Shown here: piece by piece, positions 37,131 to 49,699 of the stretch | Layout of the letters: each line of letters opens with the position of its first letter | Position numbering within the stretch: the first letter of the stretch is position 1 | NCBI GenBank assembly: GCA_019634955.1 | Contig: JAHCAK010000006.1 | Span: 1 to 64,000 of the forward strand | Origin: Burkholderiales bacterium | GTDB lineage: Bacteria > Pseudomonadota > Gammaproteobacteria > Burkholderiales > Usitatibacteraceae | Direction of reading: 5' to 3' | DNA: 64,000 bases | Position numbers and translations under genes: made by a program | Notes under the pieces: generated by a model | The model's database searches: none | What the model was told of the DNA's origin: nothing | The model's input: the letters and a program-made list of their open reading frames with translations, nothing else

Positions 37131-39164
37131 GTGGCCCCGCCCCTTTCCCGCTGGATCGCCCGCTGGCGCGAGTCCGCCGACCCGCACGTGGGCCTGGACT
37201 CGATCCTGGCCGGCGCACGCCCCGATGCCCCGGCGGCGGACCGCCTCGCCTGGCTTCGCGACCTCTCGGCGTGGCTGCGCGCGGGGCTCGCGGACAACGC
37301 GGAGGCGCGCACGGCCTCGCCCCAGTCCGTGCGCCTGCGGCACCTGCTGGCGGTCCTCGAGCGGCAGCCGGAGAAGCGCGCGGCGGTGGCGGCGACATTG
37401 CGCGCCGCGCTCGCCGGGCGCGACGCCTTCGACCTGCTGATCGAGACCGGGATGCCGCGGGAAGCCGGGTTCCTGGGCGAGCTCGTGCACCGCGTCTTCG
37501 CCAAGGTCCTGCCCGAGCCGCCGCCGGCGGACCTGGGAGGCCTCTTCCTGCAGGTCTTTCCCTCGCGCGGCGACGCCGAGCTCGTCTCGGGCATCGCGGC
37601 GGAGAACTGGCAGGGCGTGCTCGCGCTCTTCGACCACGGCGACGACGCGGCCGCGTTCCGCGCCGGGCTCGCCCGCGCCGCCGCGCTCGCGATCGAGGCC
37701 CTCGTCGTGCAGGTATGCGCGGCGACGATGCCCTCCGTGATCCGCACCCGCATGCAGCCCGCGCAGGGCGCGCCGCTCGCCGCCTGGGGCCTGCCGGAGG
37801 CCGCGCGCGCCTTCGTGCTCGCCTGCGCCGCGGGCGACTCCGCGCGCCGCGAGCAGCGCGCGGAGGCGCTGCGCGCCGCGATCGGGCAATCCCTGCTCGA
37901 GGCGGAGCAGGCCTACACGCACCTCGACGACCAGGGCGTGAGCGTGCCGGTCGTCTACCAGCTCGAGCGCATGCGCGCGCAGCTGCAGCGCGCCGGGGAG
38001 CTCGTGGAACTTCTTTCGCAGCCGGAGCGCCTGCCGCAGGTGCTGCCCCACTTCGTCGCGAGCCTCATCCACGACGTGCACGACCACCGCAGCGTCCGGG
38101 CGCTCCTCGCGCAGAGCTTCGAACTCGCGGCGCGCAAGGTGGTGGAGCGCAGCGCCGAGACGGGCGAGCACTACATCACGAGGAACCGCGCCGAGTACCG
38201 CGCCATGCTCGCGCACGCGAGCGGCGGCGGCGCCGTGATGGCCGCCACCACGTACCTCAAGTTCGCGATCTCCGCCCTGCACCTGCCGCAGTTCCATGAA
38301 GGCGTGCTCGCCTCGCTCAACTACGCGGCGAGCTTCGTGGCCATCCAGCTCGCCGGGTTCACGGTGGCGACCAAGCAGCCGGCGATGACGGCGCCGGCGC
38401 TCGCCGCGCGGATGAAGGGCCTCGAGGAACCGGAGCGGATGCGGGAATTCCTCGACGAGGTGGCGAACCTCGTGCGCTCCCAGTCGGCGGGCATCTTCGG
38501 CAACGTCTTCGTCGTCTTCCCGGTGGCGTGGCTGCTGGGCACGCTCCTCGCCGGCGCCCTCGGCGCGAACCCCGTGGACCCGCAGAAGGCGGCGAAGACC
38601 ATCGACTCGATCTCGATTCTCGGACCCTCGGCGCTCTTCGCCGCGATGACGGGCGTGCTGCTGTGGCTCTCGGCGATCCTCGCCGGGTGGGTCGACAACT
38701 GGTTCGCGTACCGCCGCCTGGGGCCGGCCATCGCGGGCCACCGGCGGCTCGTCTACGTGTTCGGCCCGTCGGCCATGCAGCGCGCGGGGGATTTCCTCAC
38801 GCGCGAGATCGCCGGCCTCACGGCCAACGTGTCGCTGGGCTTCATGCTGGGCTCCGTGCCCGTGATCCTCGGGTTCTACGGCCTTCCCGTCGAGGTGCGC
38901 CACGTCACGCTCTCCTCCGGACAGCTCGCCGCCGCCGTCGTGACGCTGGGCTGGGGGGTGGCGGCCACGGCCCCCTTCTGGCTCGCCGTCGCCGGCATCG
39001 CGCTGATCGGGGCCCTGAACGTCGGCGTGAGCTTCGCGCTCGCCCTCAACGTCGCCATCGGCGCGCGCGGCATCCACGGCATCGGCCGGCGCGCGGTCTA
39101 CGGGGCGATCCTGCGGCGGATGGTGCGCGAGCCGGCGAGCTTCCTCTTCCCGAGGAGGGAGTAG
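37131..39164 (+). CDS. 'Site-specific recombinase' Gcr-family membrane protein
   Basis: 677 residues with a GTG start. The N-terminal half is soluble and helical. The C-terminal third has about six membrane segments (for example [40 protein letters not shown] and the final [18 protein letters not shown]). This layout matches the betaproteobacterial family annotated as site-specific recombinase Gcr; no tyrosine- or serine-recombinase catalytic motif is visible, so the name is probably misleading and the true function unknown. It is divergent from argS and convergent with priA. Confidence 0.82.
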   Translation: MAPPLSRWIARWRESADPHVGLDSILAGARPDAPAADRLAWLRDLSAWLRAGLADNAEARTASPQSVRLRHLLAVLERQPEKRAAVAATLRAALAGRDAFDLLIETGMPREAGFLGELVHRVFAKVLPEPPPADLGGLFLQVFPSRGDAELVSGIAAENWQGVLALFDHGDDAAAFRAGLARAAALAIEALVVQVCAATMPSVIRTRMQPAQGAPLAAWGLPEAARAFVLACAAGDSARREQRAEALRAAIGQSLLEAEQAYTHLDDQGVSVPVVYQLERMRAQLQRAGELVELLSQPERLPQVLPHFVASLIHDVHDHRSVRALLAQSFELAARKVVERSAETGEHYITRNRAEYRAMLAHASGGGAVMAATTYLKFAISALHLPQFHEGVLASLNYAASFVAIQLAGFTVATKQPAMTAPALAARMKGLEEPERMREFLDEVANLVRSQSAGIFGNVFVVFPVAWLLGTLLAGALGANPVDPQKAAKTIDSISILGPSALFAAMTGVLLWLSAILAGWVDNWFAYRRLGPAIAGHRRLVYVFGPSAMQRAGDFLTREIAGLTANVSLGFMLGSVPVILGFYGLPVEVRHVTLSSGQLAAAVVTLGWGVAATAPFWLAVAGIALIGALNVGVSFALALNVAIGARGIHGIGRRAVYGAILRRMVREPASFLFPRRE

Positions 39165-39172
39165 CGGGTGGC

Positions 39173-41158
39173 TCACGCCTCCTGCGGATCGACGTCGAGG
39201 GACCAGCGCACGCGGCGCTCGGCGCGCTCGTCGAGGGCCGCCTTCCAGCAGCGCAGGAAGGGCTGCAGCGCCGCGCGCGAGGCCGCGCGGACGAGGAGCT
39301 GGGCGCGGTCGTAGCCGGCCTTGCGCTCGAGCGGCGCGGGAACGGGGTCGAACACCTCGACCTTGTTCCCGAGCGTGCGCGCGAGCTTCGCCGCCGCGCG
39401 CAGGAAGGCCGCCGCTTCGCCCGCGTGCTTCGACTCCGCCCGCAGGAGCGCGAGGTGCGAGAACGGCGGGAAGCGCGCCACGCGCCGCTCCTCGAGCGCG
39501 GCTTCCGCGTACGCCGCGAAGTCGTGGGCCGCCACGGCCGCGTAGAGGGGGTGGGCCGGGAAGTCCGTCTGGATGAGGACCTCGCCCGCCTCGCCCGCGC
39601 GGCCGGCACGCCCGGCCACCTGCGTGAGCAGCGCGAAGAGCCGCTCGCCGGCGCGGAAGTCGGCGCTGTAGAGCGCGCAGTCGCTGTCGACCACGCCCAC
39701 CAGCGTGAGGCGCGGGTAGTCGTGGCCCTTGGCGAGCATCTGCGTGCCCACGAGGATGTCGACCTCCTCGTCGCGCACGCGCCCCAGCACCTCGGCGAGC
39801 GCGCCCTTGCGCGCGGTGGAGTCGCGGTCGACGCGGGCGATGCGCGCGCCGGGAAGGGCGGCCGCGAGCGTCTCCTCGAGGCGCTGCGTGCCGTGGCCCA
39901 CGGGGGCGAGGTCGGGGCTGCCGCAGCCGGGGCAGCGCGCCGGCACGCGCTCGCGGTGGCCGCAGTGGTGGCAGCGCAGCTCGCCCGCCTTCATGTGCAG
40001 GACGAGGTTCGCGCTGCAGCGCGCGCACGCCGAGTGCCACGCGCACGAGCGGCAGAAGAGCACGGGGGAGAAGCCGCGGCGGTTGAGGAAGACGAGGCTC
40101 TGCTCGCCCCGCTCGAGCCGCGCGCGCAGCGCGCGCAGCAGCGCGTCGGTCACGCCGTCCAGCGGCTTGTCGGCGCGCGTGTCCACGGTGCGCACCGCCG
40201 GCAGCCGCGCCCCCGCCGTGGCGCGCGAGGCGAGCGTCACGAGCGCGTATCGCCCCTGCCTCGCGTTCTGCCAGCTCTCCAGCGAGGGCGTGGCCGAGCC
40301 CAGCACGACGGGGATGCCCGCCATCTGGGCGCGGCGCACGGCCACGTCGCGCGCCGAGTAGCGCAGCCCCTCGTGCTGCTTGTAGGAGGGGTCGTGCTCC
40401 TCGTCGACGACGATGAGGCCCAGGCGCGGCATGGGAGAGAGCGCGGCGAGCCGCGTGCCCATGACGATCGAGGCGCGCCCCGACTGCGCGGCGAGCCAGG
40501 CCGCCGCCCGCTCGCCCTCGCCGAGGTGGCTGTGCGCGGCGGCGATGGCCACGCCGGGAAAGCGCTCGCGAACGCGTGCCTCGAGCTGCGGCGTGAGGCC
40601 GATCTCGGGCACGAGGTAGAGCGCCTGCAGCCCGCGCGCGAGCGCTTCCGCGATGAGGCGCAGGTAGACCTCGGTCTTGCCGCTGCCGGTGACGCCCGAG
40701 AGAAGCACCGGGTGGAAGCGGCCGAAGCCCTCGCCGATGCGCGCGAGCGCCTCGGCCTGCTCCGCCGTGGGCTCCACGGGCGAGGCGAAGGGGCCTGCGG
40801 GCGGCGTCGCGTCCGGGCCCGGCTTGATCGCGCGGCGCCTCGCCTGCCGAAGCCGCGGCGGCAGGCTCGCGTGGATCGTCTCGCCCAGCGGGCGTTGGTA
40901 GTAGGCGGCGCAGAACTCGAGCAGCGCCAGGTCGCTGGCGGTGAGCGGCGGCACGTCCGCCACGACGTTCGCGATCGGCCGCAGGCGCCCGGGCGGCACC
41001 TCCGAGCGCGCCGCCTTCCCCACCACGACGCCCACCTTCGCGGAGCGCCCGAAAGGCACCACGACGAGGCTGCCGCGTACCGGGTCCGCCTCCTCCGGGA
41101 CGAGGAAATCGAAGGCCTGCGCGAGGGGCACGTCGAGGGCGACGCGGGCGATCCTCAT
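39173..41158 (-). CDS. priA: Primosomal protein N' (PriA helicase)
   Basis: 661 residues. The N-terminal 3'-DNA-binding domain begins MRIARVALDVPLAQAFDFLV. Helicase motifs are GVTGSGKTEVY (Walker A), VDEEHDPSYKQ (DEEH box) and GSATPSLES. The zinc-binding insert has eight cysteines (CRSC, CARC, CHHC, CPGC), and LVGTQMLAKGHDYP and QVAGRAGRAGEAGEV complete motifs V-VI. It restarts stalled replication forks. The ATG at 41156-41158 gives the normal N-terminus. The 258 bases upstream contain a perfect DnaA box. Confidence 0.96.
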   Translation of the reverse strand: MRIARVALDVPLAQAFDFLVPEEADPVRGSLVVVPFGRSAKVGVVVGKAARSEVPPGRLRPIANVVADVPPLTASDLALLEFCAAYYQRPLGETIHASLPPRLRQARRRAIKPGPDATPPAGPFASPVEPTAEQAEALARIGEGFGRFHPVLLSGVTGSGKTEVYLRLIAEALARGLQALYLVPEIGLTPQLEARVRERFPGVAIAAAHSHLGEGERAAAWLAAQSGRASIVMGTRLAALSPMPRLGLIVVDEEHDPSYKQHEGLRYSARDVAVRRAQMAGIPVVLGSATPSLESWQNARQGRYALVTLASRATAGARLPAVRTVDTRADKPLDGVTDALLRALRARLERGEQSLVFLNRRGFSPVLFCRSCAWHSACARCSANLVLHMKAGELRCHHCGHRERVPARCPGCGSPDLAPVGHGTQRLEETLAAALPGARIARVDRDSTARKGALAEVLGRVRDEEVDILVGTQMLAKGHDYPRLTLVGVVDSDCALYSADFRAGERLFALLTQVAGRAGRAGEAGEVLIQTDFPAHPLYAAVAAHDFAAYAEAALEERRVARFPPFSHLALLRAESKHAGEAAAFLRAAAKLARTLGNKVEVFDPVPAPLERKAGYDRAQLLVRAASRAALQPFLRCWKAALDERAERRVRWSLDVDPQEA

Positions 41159-41195
41159 GGCCGCGCGTGCCCCCCGCGCAGGGGGTGGAGAGGCC

Positions 41196-41204
41196 TGTGG
41201 ATAA
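41196..41204 (-). promoter_or_regulatory. Single consensus DnaA box upstream of priA
   Basis: TGTGGATAA on the plus strand is TTATCCACA on the minus strand, a perfect match to the strong DnaA box. It lies 38 bases upstream of the priA ATG. Only one copy is seen, so this is not an origin; it may tie priA expression to DnaA. Confidence 0.5.
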
Positions 41205-41370
41205 CTCTGTGCATGGCTTGCCGGCCGGCCCCCGTGCTGGCGTCGACTTGCGGGGCCTTTTTCACCCTTCCGGCGAGAATGGCTCCGCAAGACAATGAAT
41301 CAAAAAGGATTTCCGAAATGTCGGACAGCGCCGCCCGGAAACGCGAAAGCGGCCGCTAGAACACGCAAGA

Positions 41371-41387
41371 TGTGAATATGCAATCAC
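41371..41387. promoter_or_regulatory. TGTGA-N8-TCAC inverted repeat in the hemE-priA gap
   Basis: TGTGAATATGCAATCAC has CRP/FNR-like half-sites but an 8-base rather than 6-base centre. It sits in the AT-rich part of the gap, 213 bases from priA. The regulator is unknown. Confidence 0.25.
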
Positions 41388-41416
41388 TTCCGCGAAAATT
41401 TTGTGCTTGACACGGG

Positions 41417-42472
41417 CTACGCGCGCGCGGCCCCCGGGGAGTGGCGGTGCACGGCCTCGACGAGCGCGTGGACGTGGTCCGGGGGCGTGAACTGGGACAC
41501 CCCGTGCCCGAGGTTGAAGACGTGCCCCGGGCCGCCGCCGAAGCTCCCGAGGATTCGCCGGGCCTCCCGCTCGATGGACTCCGGGGGGGAGAAAAGCACG
41601 GCCGGATCCATGTTGCCCTGCAGGGCCACGCGGTCGCCCACCCGCCGGCGCGCTTCCCCGATGTCGATGGTCCAGTCGAGTCCCAGCGCGTCGGCCCCGC
41701 AATCGGCCATCGCCTCCAGCCAGAGGCCGCCGCCCTTGGTGAAGAAGATGCGCGGCACGGTGCGGCCCTCGGCCGTGCGCGCGAGGCCGGCGAAGACCTG
41801 GCGCGCGTAGGCGAGCGAAAACTCGCGGTAGGCCGCGTCCGAGAGCGCCCCGCCCCAGGTGTCGAACAGCATCACCGCCTGCGCCCCGGCGGCGACCTGC
41901 GCGTTGAGGTAGGCCACCACCGACTGCGCGTTCTTCTCGAGGATCGCGTGCAGCAGGTCGGGCCGCGCGTAGAGCATCGACTTCACGAGGCGGAAGTCGT
42001 CGCTGCCGCCGCCCTCGACCATGTAGCAGGCGAGCGTGAACGGGCTGCCCGAGAAGCCGATGAGGGGCACGCGCCCGGCGAGCGACTTGCGGATGAGCGA
42101 CACGGCGTCGAAGACATAGCGCAGCTCCTCCAGGCTCGCGAGCGGCAGGCGCCGCACCTCCTCCTCGGTGCGCACGGTGCGCGCGAAGCGCGGGCCCTCG
42201 CCCTCGGCGAAGGAAAGGCCCAGCCCCATCGCGTCCGGGATGGTGAGGATGTCGGAGAAGAGGATGGCGGCGTCGAGGTCGAAGCGCTCCAGCGGCTGCA
42301 GCGTCACCTCGCAGGCGAGCTCGGGGCTCTTGGCGAGCGCGAGGAAGCTGCCGGCCCGCTTGCGGGTCGCGTTGTACTCCGGGAGGTACCGGCCCGCCTG
42401 GCGCATGATCCAGATCGGCGTGCGGTCCGCGGGCTCGCGCAGCAGGGCGCGCAGGAAGTTGTCGTTTTTCAT
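41417..42472 (-). CDS. hemE: Uroporphyrinogen decarboxylase
   Basis: 351 residues. [20 protein letters not shown] is the signature with the substrate-binding arginines. [14 protein letters not shown] contains the catalytic aspartate, and [19 protein letters not shown] and [15 protein letters not shown] are conserved blocks. It turns uroporphyrinogen III into coproporphyrinogen III in heme synthesis. The ATG at 42470-42472 fits the family N-terminus ([14 protein letters not shown]). It lies 45 bases after the hydrolase gene on the same strand and upstream of priA. Confidence 0.97.
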   Translation of the reverse strand: MKNDNFLRALLREPADRTPIWIMRQAGRYLPEYNATRKRAGSFLALAKSPELACEVTLQPLERFDLDAAILFSDILTIPDAMGLGLSFAEGEGPRFARTVRTEEEVRRLPLASLEELRYVFDAVSLIRKSLAGRVPLIGFSGSPFTLACYMVEGGGSDDFRLVKSMLYARPDLLHAILEKNAQSVVAYLNAQVAAGAQAVMLFDTWGGALSDAAYREFSLAYARQVFAGLARTAEGRTVPRIFFTKGGGLWLEAMADCGADALGLDWTIDIGEARRRVGDRVALQGNMDPAVLFSPPESIEREARRILGSFGGGPGHVFNLGHGVSQFTPPDHVHALVEAVHRHSPGAARA

Positions 42473-42517
42473 GGGGGCCGATTCTCTCACGCCCGGCGGG
42501 GCCGCCCACGACAAGCG

Positions 42518-43303
42518 TCAAAGGTGCCGGTCGAGGAAGGCGGCGATGGCGGGGTCCACGCGCGGGTCGAGGTCGAGGTCGTTGTGGCCGAAGCCCGCGA
42601 GGGCGAGCCGCTCCACCGGCCCGCCCCAGGCCTTCGCCAGGCGGTCGGAGTGCGCCGGGGGGATGATCGTGTCCGCGCCGGCGTGGATCACGAGGGCGGG
42701 GATGCGCACGCGCGCGGCGGCGGCCGCCGAGTCGAAGCGGTGGCGAAGGAGCAGCCCCACCGGCAGCCACGGGTAGTGCGCGCGGCCCACGGCCGCGAGG
42801 CTCTCGAAAGGCGAGGTGAGGACGGCGCAGCGCACCGGGCGCGCGGCGGCGAGCTGCACGGCGACCGCGCTGCCGAGGCTGCGGCCGTGCACGGCGATGC
42901 GCGCGGCATCCACGCGCGGGTGGCGCGAGAGCCAGTCGTGAAGGGCGAGCGCGTCGGCCACGAGCGCGGCCTCGCCGGGCTTGCCGCCGCTATCGCCGTA
43001 GCCGCGGTAGTTCACGAGCAGCACCGCGCGGCGGCCGTAGCGGCGCCCGGCCTCGCGCGCGGAGGCCGTCACTTCCTCCGCGTTGCCGCCGAAGTAGATC
43101 ACCGCGGGGTGGCGCGCGGCGGCGGCGCCGGGCGGCAGGGCCAGCACGCCGGCGAGCCGCGTGCCGTCGGCGGCGGCCAGCGAGACGGGCTCGCGCCCCC
43201 AGCCCGGCGGGGCGGCCGCGGGCCCGCGCGCGGGCTGCGGGAAGAAGAGCATCCCGTCCTGCGCGAGCCAGAGGAAGGCCGCCATGCCCGCATACGCGAG
43301 CAC
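42518..43303 (-). CDS. Membrane-anchored alpha/beta hydrolase
   Basis: About 261 residues from GTG 43301-43303; the hydrophobic N-terminus appears to extend a few codons upstream, but no ATG/GTG/TTG is available there, and ATG 43283-43285 is shorter. One membrane helix near the start is followed by a Bem46-like hydrolase domain: VIYFGGNAEEV (oxyanion strand), VNYRGYGDSGGKPG, the nucleophile elbow VHGRSLGSAVAV with Ser in GRSLG, an aspartate in IHAGADTIIP and a histidine in AGFGHNDL. The substrate is unknown. It lies 53 bases after gltD. Confidence 0.82.
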   Translation of the reverse strand: MLAYAGMAAFLWLAQDGMLFFPQPARGPAAAPPGWGREPVSLAAADGTRLAGVLALPPGAAAARHPAVIYFGGNAEEVTASAREAGRRYGRRAVLLVNYRGYGDSGGKPGEAALVADALALHDWLSRHPRVDAARIAVHGRSLGSAVAVQLAAARPVRCAVLTSPFESLAAVGRAHYPWLPVGLLLRHRFDSAAAAARVRIPALVIHAGADTIIPPAHSDRLAKAWGGPVERLALAGFGHNDLDLDPRVDPAIAAFLDRHL

Positions 43304-43356
43304 GGCGGCGACGAGCAGGGTCTTGAGCGTGGCGGCCTCCGGCCGGGCCGGGCGGC

Positions 43357-44794
<1,438 letters not shown>

Positions 44795-44802
<8 letters not shown>

Positions 44803-47800
44803 GCGACGACTCCATCACCCTCACGAGCGTCTCCTCTTCCGACAGCCCGGCCGCGGTGGCCTCGCGCATCACCGTCAGGACGCGCTGGTAGTCCTCGGGC
44901 ATCACCTTCTTGAACGCGCCGACCTCGCTCCCCCACTGGGTGAGGATCGCGTCGGCGACGTCGGAGCCGGTGAGCTCCCGGTGCCGCTCGACCGTGGCCC
45001 GCAGCCACTCGCGGTCGTCGTCGTCGAGGGGGACGACGTCGACCATCTCGTAGTTGACGAGCGAGGCGAACCGCTCGTGCGGGTCGTAGACGTAGGCGAT
45101 CCCACCCGACATCCCGGCCGCGAAGTTGCGCCCGGTCGGACCGAGCACGACGACGCGACCGCCGGTCATGTACTCGCAGCCGTGGTCACCCACGCCCTCG
45201 ACGACCGCGGTCGCGCCGGAGTTGCGGACGCCGAACCGCTCACCCACCTGGCCCCGGAGGTACGCCTCGCCGCTGGTCGCCCCGTACAGCGCGACGTTGC
45301 CGGCGATGATGTTGTCCTCGGCGACGAACGTGGCCGCGCGGTCGGGGTGCACGATCAGCCGCCCACCCGAGAGGCCCTTGCCGAAGTAGTCGTTGGCGTC
45401 GCCTTCGATCGAGAGCGTCATGCCGCGGGTGGCGAAAGCGCCGAAGCTTTGGCCGGCGGAGCCCTTGAACTTGAGCTGAACCGTATCCTCCGGCAGGCCC
45501 TGGGCGCCGTGCCGCTTGGTGATCTCGTAGGAGGTGATGGTACCGACCACGCGGTTGACGTTGCGGACGGGCAGCTCGGCGATGACTTTCTCGCCGCGCT
45601 CGATGGCCGGTGCGCAGATTTCAAGCAGCTGCGTGACGTCGAGCGAGCGGTCGATGCCGTGATCCTGCGGCTCCATGCAGTACCGGCCGACATCGGAGGC
45701 GACGTCGGGCTGGTAGAGGATCTTCGAGAAATCGAGGCCCTTGGCCTTCCAGTGATCGACGGCCTTTTTGGCCTCGAGCCGGTCGGCGCGGCCGATCATT
45801 TCCTCGATGGTGCGGAAGCCGATCGAGGCCATGAGCTCGCGGATATCCTCCGCGATGAAACGCATGAAGTTGACCACGTGCTCGGGCTTGCCGGTGTAGC
45901 GGGCGCGCAGCTGCGGATCCTGGGTGGCGACGCCGACCGGGCAGGTGTTGAGATGGCAGACGCGCATCATGACGCAGCCCTTGGCGACGAGCGGCGCGGT
46001 GGCGAACCCGAACTCCTCGGCGCCCAGCAGCGCGCCGATCACCACGTCGCGCCCCGTCTTCATCTGGCCGTCGGTCTGCACGCAGATGCGCCCGCGCAGC
46101 TTGTTGAGCACCAGCGTCTGCTGCGTTTCCGCGAGCCCGATCTCCCAGGGGCTGCCCGCGTGCTTGATGGACGAGAGCGGCGAGGCCCCCGTGCCGCCGT
46201 CGAAGCCGGAGATGGTGACGTGGTCGGCCTTCGCCTTCGCCACGCCCGCGGCGACCGTGCCCACGCCGATCTCGGAGACGAGCTTCACCGAGACGCGCGC
46301 GGCCGGGTTCACGTTCTTGAGGTCGTGGATGAGCTGCGCGAGGTCCTCGATCGAGTAGATGTCGTGGTGCGGCGGCGGCGAGATGAGGCCCACGCCGGGC
46401 ACCGTGTGGCGCACCTTGGCGATGTACTTCGAGACCTTGTGGCCCGGGAGCTGGCCGCCCTCGCCGGGCTTGGCCCCCTGCGCCATCTTGATCTGCAGGT
46501 CGTCGGCGTTCACGAGGTACTCGGTGGTCACGCCGAAGCGGCCGGCGGCCACCTGCTTGATGGCCGAGCGCATCGAGTCGCCGTTGGGCAGCGGCACGTA
46601 GCGGATCGGGTCCTCGCCGCCCTCGCCCGTGTTCGACTTGCCGCCCATGCGGTTCATGGCGATGGCGAGCGTCGAGTGCGCCTCGTGGGAGATGGAGCCG
46701 AGCGACATGGCGCCCGTGGCGAAGCGCTTCACGATCTCCTTGGCGGGCTCGACCTCATCGAGGGGGACGGGCTCGGCCGCGCACTTGATCTCGAAGAGCC
46801 CGCGCAGCGTCATCAGGCGCTCGCTCTGCTCGTTCACGAGCTTCGCGTACTCCTTGTAGGTCGCGTAGCTGCCGGAGCGCGTGGAGTGCTGGAGCTTCGC
46901 GATCGTGTCCGGCGTCCATACGTGCGCCTCGCCGCGGATGCGGTAGGCGTAGTCCCCGCCCGGGTCCAGCCGGTCGCGGTAGAGCGGCGCGTCGGAGTAG
47001 GCCTGGCGGTGCAGGCGCACGGCCTCCTCGGCCACCTGGGCCAGCCCGATGCCCTCGATGGCGGACGAGGTGCCGGTGAAGTACTTCTCCACGAAGGGCG
47101 TGTTGAGGCCCACGGCCTCGAAGATCTGCGCGCCGCAGTAGGACTGGTAGGTGGAGATGCCCATCTTGGACATCACCTTGAGCAGCCCCTTGCCGACGGC
47201 CTTCGTGTAGCGCTTGACCAGCTCCTTGTCGTCGACTTTCTGGGGCAGGCCGTCCTTGATGTCGAGCAGCGTGGCGAAGGCGAGGTTGGGGTGGATCGCC
47301 TCCGCCCCGAAACCCGCGAGGCACGCGAAGTGGTGCACCTCGCGCGCGCTGCCGGTCTCGACCACGAGGCCCGAGCGCGTGCGCAGCCCCGCGCGCACCA
47401 GGTGGTGGTGCACCGCGGCCGTGGCGAGCAGCGCCGGGATCGGCACCAGCGCGGCCGAGGTGTCGCGGTCGGTGAGGATGATGATGTTCACGCCCTTCCT
47501 CACGGCGTCCTCGGCGTCGGCGCACAGCTGCGCGAGCGCGGGCTCCATGCCTTCCGCGCCCCACTCGGCCGGGTAGCACATCGAGAGGATCTCGCTCACG
47601 AAGTGGCCGTTGGTGCTCTCGGCGGCGCGGCGCAGCTTCTCCATGTCCTCGAAGGTGAGGATGGGCTGCGCGACCTCGAGCCGCATCACGGGCTCGGTGG
47701 AATCGGGCGAGAGCAGGTTGGGGCGCGGGCCGATGAACGACACGAGCGACATCACCAGCTGCTCGCGGATGGGGTCGATGGGCGGGTTCGTGACCTGCGC

Positions 47801-49378
47801 GAAGAGCTGGCGGAAGTACGAGTACAGCGGCTTCGGCCGGTTGGAGAGCACGGCCACGGGCGTGTCGTCGCCCATCGAGCCCACGGGCTCCTCGCCCGCG
47901 ACGGCCATGGGCGTGAGGAGCATCTTCAGGTCCTCCTGCGTGTAGCCGAAGGCCTGCTGGCGGTCGAGGAGCTTGTCGGTGTCCGGCACCGGCACCGCGC
48001 CGGGCGAGGGCAGGTCCTCGAGGCGCAGCTGCGTGCGGTCGAGCCAGTCCTGGTAGGGGCGGTCGGCGGCGAGGTCGCGCTTCAACTCCTCGTCGGAGAC
48101 GATGTGGCCGTGCTCGATGTCGACCAGCAGCATCTTGCCCGGCTGCAGGCGCCACTTCTTCACGATCTTCGACTGCGGGATGTCCAGCACGCCCATCTCC
48201 GAGGACATGACGATGAGGTCGTCCTCGGTGATGAAGTAGCGTGCGGGCCTGAGGCCGTTGCGGTCGAGGGTCGCGCCGATGAACTTGCCGTCGGTGAAGG
48301 CGACCGCCGCCGGGCCGTCCCACGGCTCCATGAGGGCCGCGTGGTACTCGTAGAAGGCGCGGCGCTTGGCGTCCATGAGCGGGTTGCCGGCCCAGGCCTC
48401 CGGGATCATGAGCATCATCGCGTGGGCGATGGGGTAGCCGCCCATGACCAGAAGCTCCAGCGCGTTGTCGAAGGAGGCGGAGTCGGACTGGCCCTCGTAG
48501 ACGAGCGGCCAGATCTTGTCGAGGTCGGGGCCGAGGAGCTTGGAGTGGATCGTGGCCTGCCGCGAGCGGATCCAGTTGAGGTTGCCCTGCAGCGTGTTGA
48601 TCTCGCCGTTGTGCGCGATGAAGCGGAAGGGGTGCGCGAGGTCCCAGGTGGGGAAGGTGTTGGTCGAGAAGCGCTGGTGCGCGAGCGCGAGCGCCGAGAC
48701 GAAGCGCTTGTCGCGCAGGTCGGTGAAGAACTCGCCCACCTGGTGCGCGAGCAGCATCCCCTTGTAGACGATGGTGCGGTGCGAGAACGAGGGCACGTAG
48801 AACTGCCCGGCCGTGGAGATCCCGAGCGCGCGGATGGCGTGGCCCGAGGCCTTGCGGATGATGTAGAGCTTCCTCTCGAACGCGTCGCGGTCGAGCTGGC
48901 CGCGGCCGGCGCCCACGAAGACCTGCCGTATCACCGGCATGGTGCCCTTCGCGGTGTGCCCGAGGCTCGCGGTGTCCACGGGAACGTCGCGCCAGCCGAG
49001 CAGGCCCTGCCCCTCGTTGGCGATGGCGCGCTCGACCTCGCGCACGCAGGCGGCGCGCGCGGCGGGGTTCTGCGGCAGGAACACCATGCCCACGCCCCAG
49101 GCGCCGGCCTTGGGCAGCTTCACGCCCTGCTTCGCCATCTCCTCGCGGAAGAAGGCGTCGGGAATCTGCACGAGGATGCCCGCGCCGTCGCCGTGCAGCG
49201 GGTCGGCGCCCGTGGCGCCCCGGTGCGTGAGGTTGTTGAGGATGGTGAGCCCGGCGGCCACGATCTCGTGGGATTTCTTCCCCTTGATGTGGGCGACGAA
49301 GCCGACGCCGCAGGCGTCGCGCTCGCGGCGGGGGTCATAGAGGCCTTGGGCGCGCGGCAGCCCAGCCGGGATCTCCAT
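44795..49378 (-). CDS. gltB: Glutamate synthase large subunit
   Basis: 1527 residues. After a 22-residue propeptide, Cys23 in [14 protein letters not shown] is the expected N-terminal nucleophile of the amidotransferase domain. The central domain and the FMN-binding synthase domain follow ([32 protein letters not shown]), then the 3Fe-4S ligands in [11 protein letters not shown], and a C-terminal GXGXG beta-helix. The enzyme makes glutamate from glutamine and 2-oxoglutarate. The ATG at 49376-49378 follows AAAGGA by 8 bases. Its promoter at 49558-49586 leaves a leader of about 170 bases. The last third of the gene looks different in style (see findings). Confidence 0.96.
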
Positions 49379-49557
49379 ACGGGTTCCTTTCAGTGACTCT
49401 CCCTCGGGGGAGGGCGGTGGTGCGTTCGGACTGTCCGTCGATGCGAGGCGGCTTTTGGGCCCGGGATCGCGGCCGGGGCGGGCTTGTGGCCCGGGCACTG
49501 GGCGGGCACCGGTCGCTGCGGCCGGGCCGCCGGGCGGCGAATCGTGCGGGACCCTCC

Positions 49558-49586
49558 ATCATAGCGGCGCCCATAGTGCGCTGCAA
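49558..49586 (-). promoter_or_regulatory. Sigma-70 promoter of gltBD
   Basis: On the minus strand TTGCAG (-35, four of six), a 17-bp spacer and TATGAT (-10, five of six) form the best promoter in the window. Predicted transcription start is near 49551. Confidence 0.65.
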
Positions 49587-49637
49587 CATTCCCGCCTCCC
49601 CTGCCGCCGATGCCGAGCCAAGCCGGGGCTTCATGGG

Positions 49638-49643
49638 TAGAAT
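49638..49643 (+). promoter_or_regulatory. Candidate -10 for the first lipoprotein gene
   Basis: TAGAAT (five of six) lies 56 bases before the GTG at 49700. No convincing -35. Confidence 0.35.
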
Positions 49644-49699
49644 CCCGGAAAACCGCGCGTTCCGCGCCGGAATCGCGCCCAGAAGAGGATCGCTCGCCC

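Larger units (their letters stand above)
49379..49699. other. Non-coding divergent region between gltB and the first lipoprotein gene
   Basis: This 321-base stretch holds the gltB leader and promoter, a small CCCTC/GAGGG hairpin (49401-49414) in the leader, and a TAGAAT -10-like hexamer (49638-49643) for the plus-strand lipoprotein. No protein or known RNA gene is recognised. Confidence 0.6.

Noticed and set aside
37131..39164. A mobile element suggested by the name 'site-specific recombinase'
   Set aside because: No recombinase catalytic motif, no flanking repeats or target duplication; the gene is a membrane protein conserved beside argS and priA.
41196..41204. A replication origin near the DnaA box
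   Set aside because: Only one DnaA box, no dnaA/dnaN/gyrB/parAB genes and no AT-rich unwinding region of useful length.
41319..41360. A 13-codon ATG frame in the hemE-priA gap
   Set aside because: No ribosome-binding site, no resemblance to known small proteins, and expected by chance in a gap of this size.
41407..41412. Consensus TTGACA as a -35 element
   Set aside because: It points into the 3' end of hemE on the plus strand, with no -10 or gene in that direction.
49396..49414. A second copy of the CTCTCC/GGAGAGG repeat in the gltB leader
   Set aside because: CTCTCCCTCGGGGGAGGG shares only composition and lacks the GGTCGGGGGTGAGG tail; not enough to call the same element.
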